Assembly (NCBI RefSeq): GCF_029051645.1 | Contig: NZ_JAACFS010000042.1 | Location: 1-62,082 of the forward strand | Reading direction: 5' to 3' | DNA from: Bradyrhizobium sp. CSA112 | GTDB taxonomy: Bacteria; Pseudomonadota; Alphaproteobacteria; Rhizobiales; Xanthobacteraceae | DNA: 62,082 nucleotides | In this document: one piece after another, positions 7,025 to 15,895 of the stretch | How positions within the stretch are numbered: the stretch's first letter is position 1 | Layout: each line of letters begins with the position of its first letter | Position numbers and translations under genes: made by a program | The notes under the pieces: model-generated | The model's input: the letters and a program-made list of their open reading frames with translations, nothing else | What the model was told of the DNA's origin: nothing | Databases searched by the model: none

Positions 7025-9217
7025 ATGCAGGCGACACGGGACTTTTCGCATTATGTTAAGCATCTCGGCTCCGGAGTGGCGCATATTGACCTCGCTGTCG
7101 AAGGCATCAGCTGCGCCGGCTGCATCTCGAAGATCGAGCGTGGCCTTTCAGCCATCCCGGACGTGACGCTGGCGCGCGTCAACCTGACCGACCGCCGTGT
7201 CGCGCTGGAGTGGAAGGAGGGCGCGCTCGATCCGGCGCGCTTCATCGATTGCCTGGTCGAGCTCGGCTACAAGGCCTATCCGTTCGAGGCTGTCACCGCT
7301 GAAGCGGCAGAGGCCGAGAACTCCCGCTTCCTGCTGCGCTGCCTGGGCGTTGCGGCGTTCGCGACCATGAACGTCATGATGCTGTCGATCCCGGTGTGGT
7401 CCGGTAATGTCAGCGACATGCTACCAGAGCAGCGCGATTTCTTCCATTGGATATCGGCGCTGATCGCGCTGCCGGCCGCGGCCTATGCCGGCCAGCCCTT
7501 CTTCCGCTCCGCCTTCAACGCGCTGCGCAGCGGCAACGTCAACATGGATGTGCCGATCAGCATCGGCGTCATCCTGGCGCTCGCGACCTCGATCGTCGAG
7601 ACCATCGGCCATGCCGAGCACGCCTATTTCGACGCGGCGATCATGCTGCTCACCTTCCTCCTGATCGGGCGCTATCTCGAACAGAACATGCAGCGGCGAA
7701 CCCGCGCGGTGGCCGGCAATCTCGCCGCTCTGAAGGCCGAGACGGCGACCAAGTTCGTCGGTCCAGACGAGATCTCCGTGGTGCCGGCCGCAGCGGTCAA
7801 GGCCGGCGACATCGTTCTGCTGCGGCCCGGCGAGCGTTCGGCGATCGATGGCACGGTCATCGACGGCAGGTCGGAGATCGACCAGAGCCTGATCACGGGG
7901 GAGACGTCGCATGCGGCGGTCAAGCCGGGCAGTGCGGTCTACGCCGGCTCGCTCAACATCTCCGGCTCCTTGCGCATGCGCGTTTCCGCCGTCTCCGAAG
8001 GCACGCTGCTTGCGGACATCCAGCGGCTGCTTGATCACGCCGTGCAGGGCCGCTCGCGCTATGTGCAACTTGCCGACCGTGCCTCGCGCCTCTACGCACC
8101 GGTGGTGCACGCGACGGCCTTCCTGACCATGATCGGCTGGTTGATCGCCGGCGCCAGCGTCCATGACGCCATTATCACCGCGATCGCCGTTCTGATCATC
8201 ACCTGTCCCTGTGCGCTGGGGCTTGCGATCCCGACGGTGCAGACAGTGGCGTCGGGCGCGATGTTCCGCGCTGGCGTGCTGCTCAATTCGGGTGATGCCA
8301 TCGAGCGCGTCGCCGAGATCGACCGTATCATCTTCGACAAGACGGGAACGCTGACGTTACCTGAGCTCGATGTGGTGAACTCGGCGGCCGTGCCCGCCGA
8401 TGTGTTCGAGCTCGCGGGCCGGCTTGCGCTGGCGAGCCATCACCCCGTCGCCTCGGCGCTGGCGCGCGCGGCCGGCGCGAAATCGCCGCTGCCCGGGATC
8501 ACGGAACAGCCAGGGCAGGGCGTTCGCGGCGTTCTTAAAGGTGAAGAGGTGAGGCTTGGAAGTCCAACTTTCTGCAAGGCCGATGATCTCGCGAACGAAG
8601 TCCTGAGCCGCGATCCCGAGGTTTCCGTCGTTGCCTTCGCGCGTGGTGAAAAACGTTATGTGTTCGCGGTCTGCCAGAGCCTGCGGCCGGACGCGCGCGC
8701 GGTCATCGCGGCGCTGCAGAAGCGTGGCGTGGCGGTAGAAATTGTTTCCGGTGACCGCGAGCCGGCGGTGCGCGCCGCGGCTGAGATGCTTCAAATCCCC
8801 GAATGGCGCGCCGGCGTCACGCCCGCCGACAAGATCGCCCGGATCGGGGAACTGAAGCGGCAGGGTTTTAAAGTCATGATGGTCGGCGATGGGCTCAACG
8901 ATGCGCCGTCGCTGGCGGCGGCGCATGTCTCGATGTCGCCGATCTCGGCGGCGCATTTGAGCCAGGCGACGGCCGATCTCGTCTTCCTCGGCAACCGCCT
9001 CGCGCCGGTGATTGCCGCGGTAGACCATTCGCGGAAATCGTTGCGCCTGATGCGGCAGAACCTCTATCTCGCGGTCGGCTACAATTGCCTCGCCGTGCCG
9101 ATCGCCATTCTGGGCTTCGTGACGCCTCTGATCGCGGCCGCCGCGATGTCGGGCTCCTCGATCCTGGTGATGCTGAATGCGCTGCGTGCGCGAACTCTCC
9201 CGCAGGAGAATCTGTGA
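7025..9217 (+). CDS. fixI: Copper-transporting P1B-type ATPase for cbb3 oxidase assembly
   Basis: A 730-residue P-type ATPase (CcoI/CopA2 type) that supplies copper for the FixN binuclear centre. Visible in order are an N-terminal heavy-metal-binding domain with C30-Ala-Gly-C33, the actuator loop with Thr-Gly-Glu, the intramembrane C394-Pro-C396 metal site, the phosphorylated aspartate D438 in Asp-Lys-Thr-Gly-Thr, and the hinge Gly-Asp-Gly-Leu-Asn-Asp near the C-terminus. It starts at an ATG eleven bases behind fixH and shares the ATGA overlap with fixS. Confidence 0.95.
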   Translation: MQATRDFSHYVKHLGSGVAHIDLAVEGISCAGCISKIERGLSAIPDVTLARVNLTDRRVALEWKEGALDPARFIDCLVELGYKAYPFEAVTAEAAEAENSRFLLRCLGVAAFATMNVMMLSIPVWSGNVSDMLPEQRDFFHWISALIALPAAAYAGQPFFRSAFNALRSGNVNMDVPISIGVILALATSIVETIGHAEHAYFDAAIMLLTFLLIGRYLEQNMQRRTRAVAGNLAALKAETATKFVGPDEISVVPAAAVKAGDIVLLRPGERSAIDGTVIDGRSEIDQSLITGETSHAAVKPGSAVYAGSLNISGSLRMRVSAVSEGTLLADIQRLLDHAVQGRSRYVQLADRASRLYAPVVHATAFLTMIGWLIAGASVHDAIITAIAVLIITCPCALGLAIPTVQTVASGAMFRAGVLLNSGDAIERVAEIDRIIFDKTGTLTLPELDVVNSAAVPADVFELAGRLALASHHPVASALARAAGAKSPLPGITEQPGQGVRGVLKGEEVRLGSPTFCKADDLANEVLSRDPEVSVVAFARGEKRYVFAVCQSLRPDARAVIAALQKRGVAVEIVSGDREPAVRAAAEMLQIPEWRAGVTPADKIARIGELKRQGFKVMMVGDGLNDAPSLAAAHVSMSPISAAHLSQATADLVFLGNRLAPVIAAVDHSRKSLRLMRQNLYLAVGYNCLAVPIAILGFVTPLIAAAAMSGSSILVMLNALRARTLPQENL

Positions 9218-9405
9218 TGGAGGTGATCGTGTTCCTGGTGCCGCTGGCGCTCTTGCTCGGCCTGTTCGGGCTGCTCGGATTTCTGTGGTCCCTCAAGAAC
9301 GGCCAATATGACGATCTCGAGGGAGCCGCCTGGCGCGCGATTTCTGACGACGACGAAACGCAGGCTCCACGCCGCGTCGAGCTGAGGTCGGAATCGCGAC
9401 CGTAA
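9217..9405 (+). CDS. fixS: cbb3 oxidase assembly small membrane protein
   Basis: A 62-residue protein whose ATG overlaps the fixI stop (ATGA). A hydrophobic N-terminus (about residues 2-25) is followed by Trp-Ser-Leu-Lys-Asn-Gly-Gln-Tyr-Asp-Asp-Leu-Glu, the conserved FixS/CcoS block, and an acidic-to-basic tail. CcoS is needed to insert cofactors into the oxidase. It is the last gene of fixGHIS. Confidence 0.92.
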   Translation: MEVIVFLVPLALLLGLFGLLGFLWSLKNGQYDDLEGAAWRAISDDDETQAPRRVELRSESRP

Positions 9406-9441
9406 TGCCTCGTCGTTGCGCGTCCCGGGATGCTTCCAATT

Positions 9442-9455
9442 TTGATCTGACGCAA
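9442..9455 (+). promoter_or_regulatory. FixK box upstream of the DUF6455-like gene
   Basis: TTGATCTGACGCAA fits TTG(A/C)-N6-(T/G)CAA. A CATACT -10 candidate at about 9477-9482 gives a predicted start near 9490, about 41 bp from the box centre, leaving a 24-base leader that contains the GGGAGGG ribosome-binding site of the gene at 9514. The geometry therefore agrees with a class II FixK promoter. Confidence 0.65.
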
Positions 9456-9513
9456 TACGGTCGGCTATTCGCCCCGCATACTTGACGTGCTCAAACCGTA
9501 CCGGGAGGGTACT

Positions 9514-9963
9514 ATGGCATCGGCTATAAGAAAGGAATCGATCGGAGGTAGGCTCATGGGCAGGTTTTCGGAGTGGCTCGGCCGGCTCCGTGATACCGCC
9601 GACCTCCGCGCCCTTGGAGCCGCCGAGCTCGATTGCATCGCGCGCGACCTTCGCGTCTCACCAACGGAGCTCGAAACCCTCACTTACCGTGGGCGGCGCG
9701 GCGCTGATGAGCTGTCGGGACCACTCAAGGCGCTCGGCATCGACGAGACGGCCATTGCGCGCAAGGAGCCGGGCGTGCTGCGCGACATGACGCTGGTGTG
9801 TGCACTGTGCGCCGAAAAGACCCGATGCAACCGCGAGATAGAGGCGGAAACAACGGCGCAGCACCTTCATGAATACTGCGCCAACAGCTACACGATCGAT
9901 GCGCTGCGGACGAAGCCAAAGCCAGATGCGATGGATCTCGTTCGTGGTCCGAGCTGCTGCTGA
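9514..9963 (+). CDS. DUF6455-like cysteine-containing small protein
   Basis: A 149-residue cytoplasmic protein. The ATG at 9514 is chosen because GGGAGGGTACT precedes it; an upstream in-frame start would add nine residues. The N-terminal half is helical and polar. The C-terminal half has a conserved-looking block with Cys-Ala-Leu-Cys, a third Cys in Thr-Arg-Cys-Asn and a fourth in Glu-Tyr-Cys-Ala-Asn, followed by a terminal Cys-Cys. The spacing resembles the DUF6455 domain found in many Rhizobiales; its function is unknown. Four clustered cysteines suggest metal or redox binding, and the FixK box makes it a candidate low-oxygen accessory of the fix genes next door. The family call is from memory. 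Confidence 0.7.
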   Translation: MASAIRKESIGGRLMGRFSEWLGRLRDTADLRALGAAELDCIARDLRVSPTELETLTYRGRRGADELSGPLKALGIDETAIARKEPGVLRDMTLVCALCAEKTRCNREIEAETTAQHLHEYCANSYTIDALRTKPKPDAMDLVRGPSCC

Positions 9964-9996
9964 CAAGCTACAAATGGTCTAAGGGCCTCTCGGTCT

Positions 9997-11343
9997 TTAG
10001 ACCGCGCGACTGTGCACGCCTGTTGACCGCGAAAGGTGAGCATCAAACGCTGAGGCGAGCTACGCACCAGGAATTCCGATCCTTCGCTGACGGTTAGCCG
10101 ACCTTGAGACATTGTCGCGACTCCGTCGGCTAAAAGCCGGTCGATTCGGACGCGATCGACGACTGCTGTCCGTGGATCCCGACGATGGATGCGGGATATC
10201 TGCTCCAGGTCAACGGTCAAATCGCATGATCCGCTCGATGATATCAGCGCGGAAAAGGTCATCCTCGGTGAAAGCATAACCCTTCACCGTGGCTAGCCGG
10301 CCCTCCGCGATGCGGTTCAGGTAGTCGCGGATGGCCACCACGTTCTGGACAAAGCCGTGTGGCATCCGACCGATCGCGCTCGCCCCGAGGCCGATGAGTG
10401 TGTCAGCGCCGTCATCGGTGTAGCCCTGGAAATTGCGCCGCAATCGGCCATCGCTGCGCCGTCGCGAGCGCATCGTCTGGGAGCGCGAAGTGATCCAACC
10501 CGATGCGCACATACCCCGCGTCCTGAGGGGCCTCTGCGATGGTCTCGGACTGAACGTGTCGCTCGACACTGTCAGGTAAGCTCTCCTCCGCGATCTTGCG
10601 CTGATGCTTCTTGAATGAGGGGACGTGCGCGTAGCCGAACACCGAAAGCCGGTCGGGGCGCAATTCGACGCACTTGGCAATGCTGTCTAGACAAGAGCTT
10701 ACCGTCTGAAAAGGAAGACCATAGAGAAGGTCGAAGTTGATCCCCCGCACACCTGCCCGGCGAAGCCTTTCGACTGCAGCTGCCGTCTGCTCGAAGCTTT
10801 GCAATCTATTTATTGTGCGCTGCACTCTTGGGTCGAAGCTCTGGACTCCGAGGCTCGCGCGGGTGACCCCGCAGTATTCTAAAGCCTGCGTCAGGTCGTT
10901 GATCAGAGTTCGCGGATCGACCTCAACGGCAATCTCGGCATCCGGAACCACGAAAAAGATACAGCGCAAGGCGTAAGCGAGATCGACGAGCAGTTGCGGA
11001 GCCATGATGGTCGGAGTGCCCCGCCGAAGTGCAGATGCGCGACCGGCAGGCTTTTCTCTATCGTGTCCGCGACTAGTTGCGCCTCCCGACGCAAAGCTGC
11101 GACGAACGCGGCGATCGGCTCCTCGTGCTCGGCCACCGATGTATGGCATCCGTAGTACCAGCACATTGAGCGACAGAAAGGTATGTGAAAATAGAGCGAG
11201 ACGGGTCGGTGGGCCGAAACCGATCTGAGCCAATGCCGATACACCTTCTCGCCGATTGCAGAAGAGAAGTGCGGGGCTGTTGGATAGCTGGTGTACCGTG
11301 GGAGCTTGTCTTGCCCGTAGATGTCAGCCAAATCCGATCGCAT
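9997..11343 (-). pseudogene. hemN: Frameshifted oxygen-independent coproporphyrinogen III oxidase (hemN copy 1)
   Basis: The full-length outline of HemN (about 449 codons) can be followed on the minus strand, but only by changing frame several times. It starts at 11343 with a typical N-terminus and the Ser-Leu-Tyr-Phe-His-Ile-Pro-Phe-Cys block. The radical-SAM cysteine motif is Cys-Arg-Ser-Met-Cys-Trp-Tyr-Tyr, so the third cluster cysteine is already a tyrosine. A one-base loss inside the conserved His-Phe-Gly-Gly-Gly-Thr-Pro-Thr motif (about 11020-11030) breaks the frame; further shifts lie near 10460-10490, near 10215-10235 and just before the C-terminus, where the original frame ends in a TAA at 9997-9999. 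The enzyme would have made protoporphyrinogen IX under low oxygen. It is dead. Confidence 0.85.
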
Positions 11344-11395
11344 ATTCGAGTTCCCCCCATTCCTAGCCACATAACAGCCTAGCGCCAACTGGACT

Positions 11396-11409
11396 TTGCG
11401 CTGGGTCAG
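11396..11409 (-). promoter_or_regulatory. Degenerate FixK box in front of the hemN pseudogene
   Basis: Read on the minus strand the site is CTGACCCAGCGCAA, one base off TTG(A/C)-N6-(T/G)CAA. It lies about 60 bp before the old start codon, the same spacing as the intact box before the second hemN at 51953. Probably the decaying original control site. Confidence 0.35.
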
Positions 11410-11918
11410 GGAGTATGACCGGCGAGATCAGCGATTCAAAGCCAATGGGCTTGATCGTCAAGGTTGTCGTTGGTAGTGTTCTAAATCACCGGGAAACTAT
11501 CAATTTGGGAATGTTTTTCGATGGCTCCCCGACAGTCTGCTGCATTGTCGCATCCCGGATACAAAAATCCGGATACGGAGCAGCGTGCACTTCTAATCGG
11601 ATTGGACGCTACCGAAAGAACTATTGAAGGTGATCACTCCTTTCAGCGAGTAGGGAACTGCGCTTTTCAGCGTCGCTACGCTCTGGCGCAAGCCCTGCTT
11701 CCTGCTCACCGTGAACGTTACCGCTGCGTCTGGCGCAGGACGAAGTGGACTAAATCTCAGCGACCGCAATGCCGCTGGTCGCCGAGAACATCGCCATGCA
11801 TCCGATGATTGGCGCCGACATGGCGTTCGGCGTCTCCGAAAATGCGCGCGTATAGTTCATAGGCGTTCCAATTTGCATTCACGCGGAGGATAGGCAGATG
11901 CGTGGAAACTTGACGACC

Positions 11919-11968
11919 GAAAAAGCCCGACGCACTTTGCAAGGGGGAAGCAAGAGGTGCGTCGGGCT
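11919..11968 (-). terminator. Rho-independent terminator (minus strand)
   Basis: A perfect 12-bp stem with arms at 11957-11968 and 11924-11935 is followed on the minus strand by a run of five T (11919-11923 on the plus strand is A-rich). No protein gene lies upstream of it in that orientation, which is why a small RNA is proposed. Confidence 0.75.
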
Positions 11969-12083
11969 GCAACCTGGAGGTTGCGGGCATCGGCACGGGT
12001 GAACGTCCGTGTCCACGCCCAACATCATCTTTGCAAATGACGTGCCGCTCGAAGGCTGTCGATGATGTGCGTCTAGTCGGCCC
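11919..12083 (-). ncRNA. Candidate small RNA on the minus strand ending in a strong terminator
   Basis: Read on the minus strand, a six-pair hairpin (GCAACC/GGTTGC, about 11970-11985) is followed at once by a 12-pair perfect stem (arms 11957-11968 and 11924-11935, AGCCCGACGCAC with its complement). The loop is CU-rich and can add a TTGC/GCAA inner helix, and TTTTT follows. A promoter-like TTGCGA-17-GAATAT lies just upstream, roughly 12095-12130, giving a transcript of about 165 nt. The 93-codon minus-strand frame ending at 12073 resembles no protein and stops about 100 bp before the terminator. The terminator is clear; the 5' end is a guess. Confidence 0.5.
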
Positions 12084-12869
12084 GGGGCACGGCCGCGCGA
12101 TATTCTTGGATTGAGAATAGTGTCGCAATTACCACGTTGCCGAGTGAGACTTTGTCGGCCATCAAACAATCATGGGCCATGATGAGCCGGGTGCCTCGCC
12201 GTTTGCGAGCCGTGTCCGTGCAAGCCTCGATGATTACCTTCGCACCAGCCGTCGGCCAACGCGCCCCCTCAGCGGTCTTTCGCGATTGAAGCCCTAAACG
12301 CGCAATTGTGAGATTTCCGCGGCGTGCCCTGGCTGATCCGTAAAAGCAGCGCAAGCCCGCAGCGGGCCTTGCAGGTGGGAAAAGGGCCGAGGCCGCGCAA
12401 AAAAGTCGGCCACCGCGAGGTCTTGATAGAATAGATTGCTATGAGGCCAGAGCTTACGCTAGTCATCAGAGCGTCCGGCGCGAACGACGCGATTTAGATC
12501 AAGGCCGCTGAACGCATGTCTTTATGTATCAACAGTATAGATGCATCCCATCAAAACAATCGATTTCACCAATTTTACGGAATGCTGCATAGAAAAAGCG
12601 CATAGTCTGGTGCAAATGGCCGCACACACTCGGCGTCATTTCCGTCGTGGATGACGATCAGTCGGCGGGTGTAGCATTGACGGACAGCCTCTTTTCCGTG
12701 GGTCCATCTCAGAAGCATGATCTTGGTGACCGTCCTAAGATTACGTGAGGGAAGAACTGACGCCGTTGTCGACCTTCCCGCGCAGCGTTGGGCCGAATTC
12801 CCTGAATAGAGCAGAAGGAAGCGAAGCCAGATTTCATTTGGAACGGATATCGGCCTTCCCGGCTAAAGT

Positions 12870-13005
12870 TAACGGCGAATGCCCTCGCCGTAAATGAACC
12901 GTCGGCACCCTCCCTCTGCCGACGGAAGCTGGTGCGATGTGTAACAGCGTCGCTCCTCCCAGACTGACTTCCGCCCGGCCGCCGAAAGGGGGCCGGGCAT
13001 TTTTT
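12870..13005 (+). ncRNA. Candidate trans-acting small RNA with anti-Shine-Dalgarno motifs
   Basis: Four structural elements follow each other: a GGCGA/TCGCC hairpin (12874-12889); an 8-bp perfect hairpin CCGTCGGC/GCCGACGG (12899-12925) whose loop is ACCCTCCCTCT; a single-stranded stretch with CTCCTCCC (12953-12960); and a terminator hairpin GCCCGGCC/GGCCGGGC (12973-12998) followed by T6. CU-rich loops that can pair with ribosome-binding sites are the hallmark of rhizobial sRNAs such as the alpha-r14 family; membership is only a guess. A second, truncated copy of the middle part lies at 37384-37450. The 5' end is uncertain. Confidence 0.6.
12973..13005 (+). terminator. Rho-independent terminator of the small-RNA candidate
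   Basis: GCCCGGCC (12973-12980) pairs with GGCCGGGC (12991-12998) across a ten-base loop and is followed by T6 at 13000-13005. Confidence 0.8.
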
Positions 13006-13553
13006 ACTATGGCGAGTATGAGCGCCAGCTTGCAGATCTTGCATTTGATCTCACTCACGCCCATGAATTCAGGGGTTGGCCGCGTCCTCGCACCAATCCA
13101 TCGCTAAATCAGAACGGCCCATCGGATTAGTTGATGTCTGTCACCGGCCTATTACTTCGCAACGATACTGGGACGGCAGAAAAGCGTTTTGTCAAGGACA
13201 GGCATGGCATTACCACTAAGTGCGTTGATTCAAATAGTTGTGGCTTCGTACAGCTGAAGTGGCGACCGGGTATTATTCTTTCCCGTCGAATTGCGAGCAC
13301 ACTGATCGATCATCGTGCGAGCGAACTCTGGTAGATGGCTGCGGGTGGCTTCTCACGCGCTCTACCCATCATTGCTGGGCGATCGATGTCGGTTAGCGCC
13401 TAGCTTTAAGCGCGAGGCCCACCGGTTTCGACGGCAGCCAGCAACAGGCGCCGCATCGGTCGCGCCGATCCGGGGCCTCAACCCGAACGAGTTTCTCGCT
13501 TCTTAGGTGCGCACGGGGTATTGCGAGCGAACACAGCCGTCCGGAACTGGAAA

Positions 13554-13589
<36 letters not shown>

Positions 13590-13766
13590 AAAAACATCGC
13601 GGCCCGGGTCTGCAGTGCCAGACAAACCAGTGTGGGGCCAATATCTAGCCGAGAGGAATCTAACGTTGCCCTTCGGCCAATCGCCAGGTCGTTAGTCCTG
13701 GTTGGTTGACCTACACGACGTTAACACGCGACGAAGGCTCCGGGTGGAAACTTGAAATTCTGGGCG

Positions 13767-14399
13767 CTAGCGTCGAGTGGTAAATTCCTTCGCCGATCGC
13801 CGATATTCCCAGTTGGCGCGCTCAAGTTCGGGTCGATCAAACTCTTTCTGGGGATAGCCGACGCAGAGATAGCCGATGAACTTCCAGGACTCCGGCACTT
13901 CAAGAACCTCGTGGATGCGAGCCGGGTTAAGGATCGACACCCAGCCAAGTCCGATGCCGTCTGCACGTGCGGCGAGCCACATGCAGCAGATGGCGGCGGC
14001 GACGGAGTATTCGACCGCATCCGGCATGGTTGCACGCCCGAGGCGATGCCCCATATCGTTCGTCTTGTCCGCGAACACGGCCAGGTGACCCGGGGCCTCT
14101 TCGAGACCGGCGAGCTTGAGGCTCGCATACCGCGCCGCGCGTTCGCCTGAATAAGAATGCAACGCATCGGCGTTGCAGGCCCTGAAATCCTCGACCACGG
14201 CACTGCGCCTTGCGTTGTCTTCGACGATCACAAACCGCCAAGGCTGGCTCAGGCCGACCGACGGGGAAAGGCAGGCGATCTCAATCAGCCGCTCCATGGC
14301 GCCGCTCGGCAGAGGATCGGGACGAAAGCGCCGCACGTCGCGGCGCCACACGAAGAGCTCGCGCAGTTGCCGGCGAAAGGCTTCATCGAAAGCGACCAT
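13767..14399 (-). CDS. bluB: 5,6-dimethylbenzimidazole synthase
   Basis: A 210-residue flavin-destructase-type nitroreductase that converts reduced FMN with O2 into dimethylbenzimidazole, the lower ligand of B12. The N-terminus has the Arg-Arg-Asp-Val-Arg-Arg-Phe block of BluB and the central part Pro-Ser-Val-Gly-Leu-Ser-Gln-Pro-Trp for FMN binding. Its ATG overlaps the cobV stop in a TGATG, so it is translated as the last gene of a minus-strand operon cobP-cobV-bluB. The need for O2 fits an aerobic pathway. Confidence 0.94.
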   Translation of the reverse strand: MVAFDEAFRRQLRELFVWRRDVRRFRPDPLPSGAMERLIEIACLSPSVGLSQPWRFVIVEDNARRSAVVEDFRACNADALHSYSGERAARYASLKLAGLEEAPGHLAVFADKTNDMGHRLGRATMPDAVEYSVAAAICCMWLAARADGIGLGWVSILNPARIHEVLEVPESWKFIGYLCVGYPQKEFDRPELERANWEYRRSAKEFTTRR

Positions 14400-15187
14400 C
14401 AGGGTCCTGGTTCCGTGTGAAGGAGGGCAGCTGTCATCAGCAAAACCACGATCTCGCCAATCTGTTCGAACGCACCCAATATATCACCTGTCTGTCCGCC
14501 GACCTGCCTCGTGGCAAGCCACGCCAGTATCAACCCGGCCAGTGAGAGCAAAATCACTCCGATCAACGCCTTGCTCGGCCCGGAACCGAAAACGAGGCAA
14601 AGAGCCCCGAGAGCAAATGCAATGGCGGCGCTTCGCCCCGGCGGCCGTCCGGCTCGGGCCGAAAGCCCATCCGATCGCGCCGGCGGAATCAGCCACATGA
14701 AGGCGGGCATGCCGGCGCGCGCCGCCGCATGTGCAACCGAAAGCGCGGCCGCGATCGACATTGGCTCGGCGATCGTTTCGAGCGCGCTCCATCGCAAGAT
14801 GAGCGATGCGATAAGCGCGCACGCGCCGTAAGTACCGATCCGGCTGTCGCGCATGATCTCGAGCTTCCGCTCGCGCGTCCGGCCGCCGCCGAGCCCGTCG
14901 GCGGTATCGGCAAGGCCGTCCTCGTGCATCGCGCCGGTGACGAGAACCGTGGCCGCTAGCGCCAACATGGCTGCAGGGCTTGGCGTCAAGCCCACCTCGC
15001 GTGCGATCCAGTAGACCGCCGCACCGGCAAAGCCAACCAGCAATCCTGCCACTGGCAACGCCCAGCTCGCGCGGGCAACATCGCCATCGCTGACCGGCGT
15101 CGCCGGCCCGAGAGGCAGAAGCGTGGAGAGCGAAATGGCGATTCTCAGGTCAGTGACGATGCCCCTGAGAAGCTCGAAATGATGCAT
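14399..15187 (-). CDS. cobV: Adenosylcobinamide-GDP ribazoletransferase (cobalamin synthase)
   Basis: A 262-residue inner-membrane protein (CobV; CobS in the Salmonella scheme) joining adenosylcobinamide-GDP to alpha-ribazole in the last assembly step. Several hydrophobic spans are visible, with the conserved His-Glu-Asp-Gly-Leu-Ala-Asp-Thr-Ala-Asp-Gly metal-binding motif about 90 residues in. It lies 74 bp behind cobP and overlaps bluB by one base. Confidence 0.94.
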   Translation of the reverse strand: MHHFELLRGIVTDLRIAISLSTLLPLGPATPVSDGDVARASWALPVAGLLVGFAGAAVYWIAREVGLTPSPAAMLALAATVLVTGAMHEDGLADTADGLGGGRTRERKLEIMRDSRIGTYGACALIASLILRWSALETIAEPMSIAAALSVAHAAARAGMPAFMWLIPPARSDGLSARAGRPPGRSAAIAFALGALCLVFGSGPSKALIGVILLSLAGLILAWLATRQVGGQTGDILGAFEQIGEIVVLLMTAALLHTEPGP

Positions 15188-15261
15188 GTTTCTTCATCCC
15201 TCGAACCGTCAACTCGCTCGCGCTCACCCGACGACGCGTCGCAATTCCGCCAAGCGCGGCA

Positions 15262-15765
15262 TTACTTCAGCTTCATCGGCAATCCTGCCACGACGAATTC
15301 GACCTCGTCCGCAACGGAGGCAATCGTCTGGTTCAGGATACCCGCCGCGTCCCGAAATGCGCGCGCCAGCGCATTATCCGGCACGATACCGAGCCCGACC
15401 TCGTTCGTGACCATGATGACCGGGCTGCGCTGGCGGGCAAGCGCGTCAGCGAGCAGCGAAGCCTCGTGCGACCAGTTGCGTTCCGCGTGGAGCAGGTTCG
15501 ACAGCCACAGCGTGAGGCAATCGACCAGCCTTGCGCCACCGCCATCGGTTTCGATCAAGGCCTGCACGAGATCGAGCGGAACCTCGCGCTCGATCCAGTC
15601 CTTTCCTCGCCGCGCGCGATGCTTCGCTATTCGCTCGCCCATTTCCTCATCGAGCGCCTCTGCCGTGGCGATATAGACGGGCTGTTCCGGAAAAGCGCGG
15701 GTGCGGACTTCTGCGCGTAGGCTTTTGCCGGATCGGGTGCCGCCCGTGATGAGTATGATGGCCAT
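15262..15765 (-). CDS. cobP: Adenosylcobinamide kinase / adenosylcobinamide-phosphate guanylyltransferase
   Basis: A 167-residue bifunctional enzyme (CobP; CobU in Salmonella) that phosphorylates cobinamide and transfers GMP. The P-loop Gly-Gly-Thr-Arg-Ser-Gly-Lys-Ser starts at residue 8, followed by the Tyr-Ile-Ala-Thr-Ala block, the His of the Lys-His-Arg-Ala-Arg-Arg motif (guanylylation region) and Thr-Asn-Glu-Val-Gly. First gene of the minus-strand operon; 130 bp separate it from the divergent cobD gene. Confidence 0.95.
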   Translation of the reverse strand: MAIILITGGTRSGKSLRAEVRTRAFPEQPVYIATAEALDEEMGERIAKHRARRGKDWIEREVPLDLVQALIETDGGGARLVDCLTLWLSNLLHAERNWSHEASLLADALARQRSPVIMVTNEVGLGIVPDNALARAFRDAAGILNQTIASVADEVEFVVAGLPMKLK

Positions 15766-15895
15766 GACGTCCTCCGCTTAAGGCCAGCACTAATCACCAA
15801 TCTTCGACAAAGACAAAGGTGAAATCAGGCGATATGGGGCTTGCCTTGATACCGAATTCTTGTGCATCAGGATCAGACAGGACGGGAGACGATAC

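Noticed and set aside
11683..11699. Sigma-54-like promoter CTGGCGCAAGCCCTGCT
   Set aside because: Three consensus positions are wrong and no gene follows; likely chance.
12709..13064. Minus-strand hypothetical proteins over the 12.9-kb small RNA
   Set aside because: Their shared peptide block with the 37.4-kb frame is the antisense translation of the sRNA repeat and its anti-Shine-Dalgarno motif, not evidence of a protein family.
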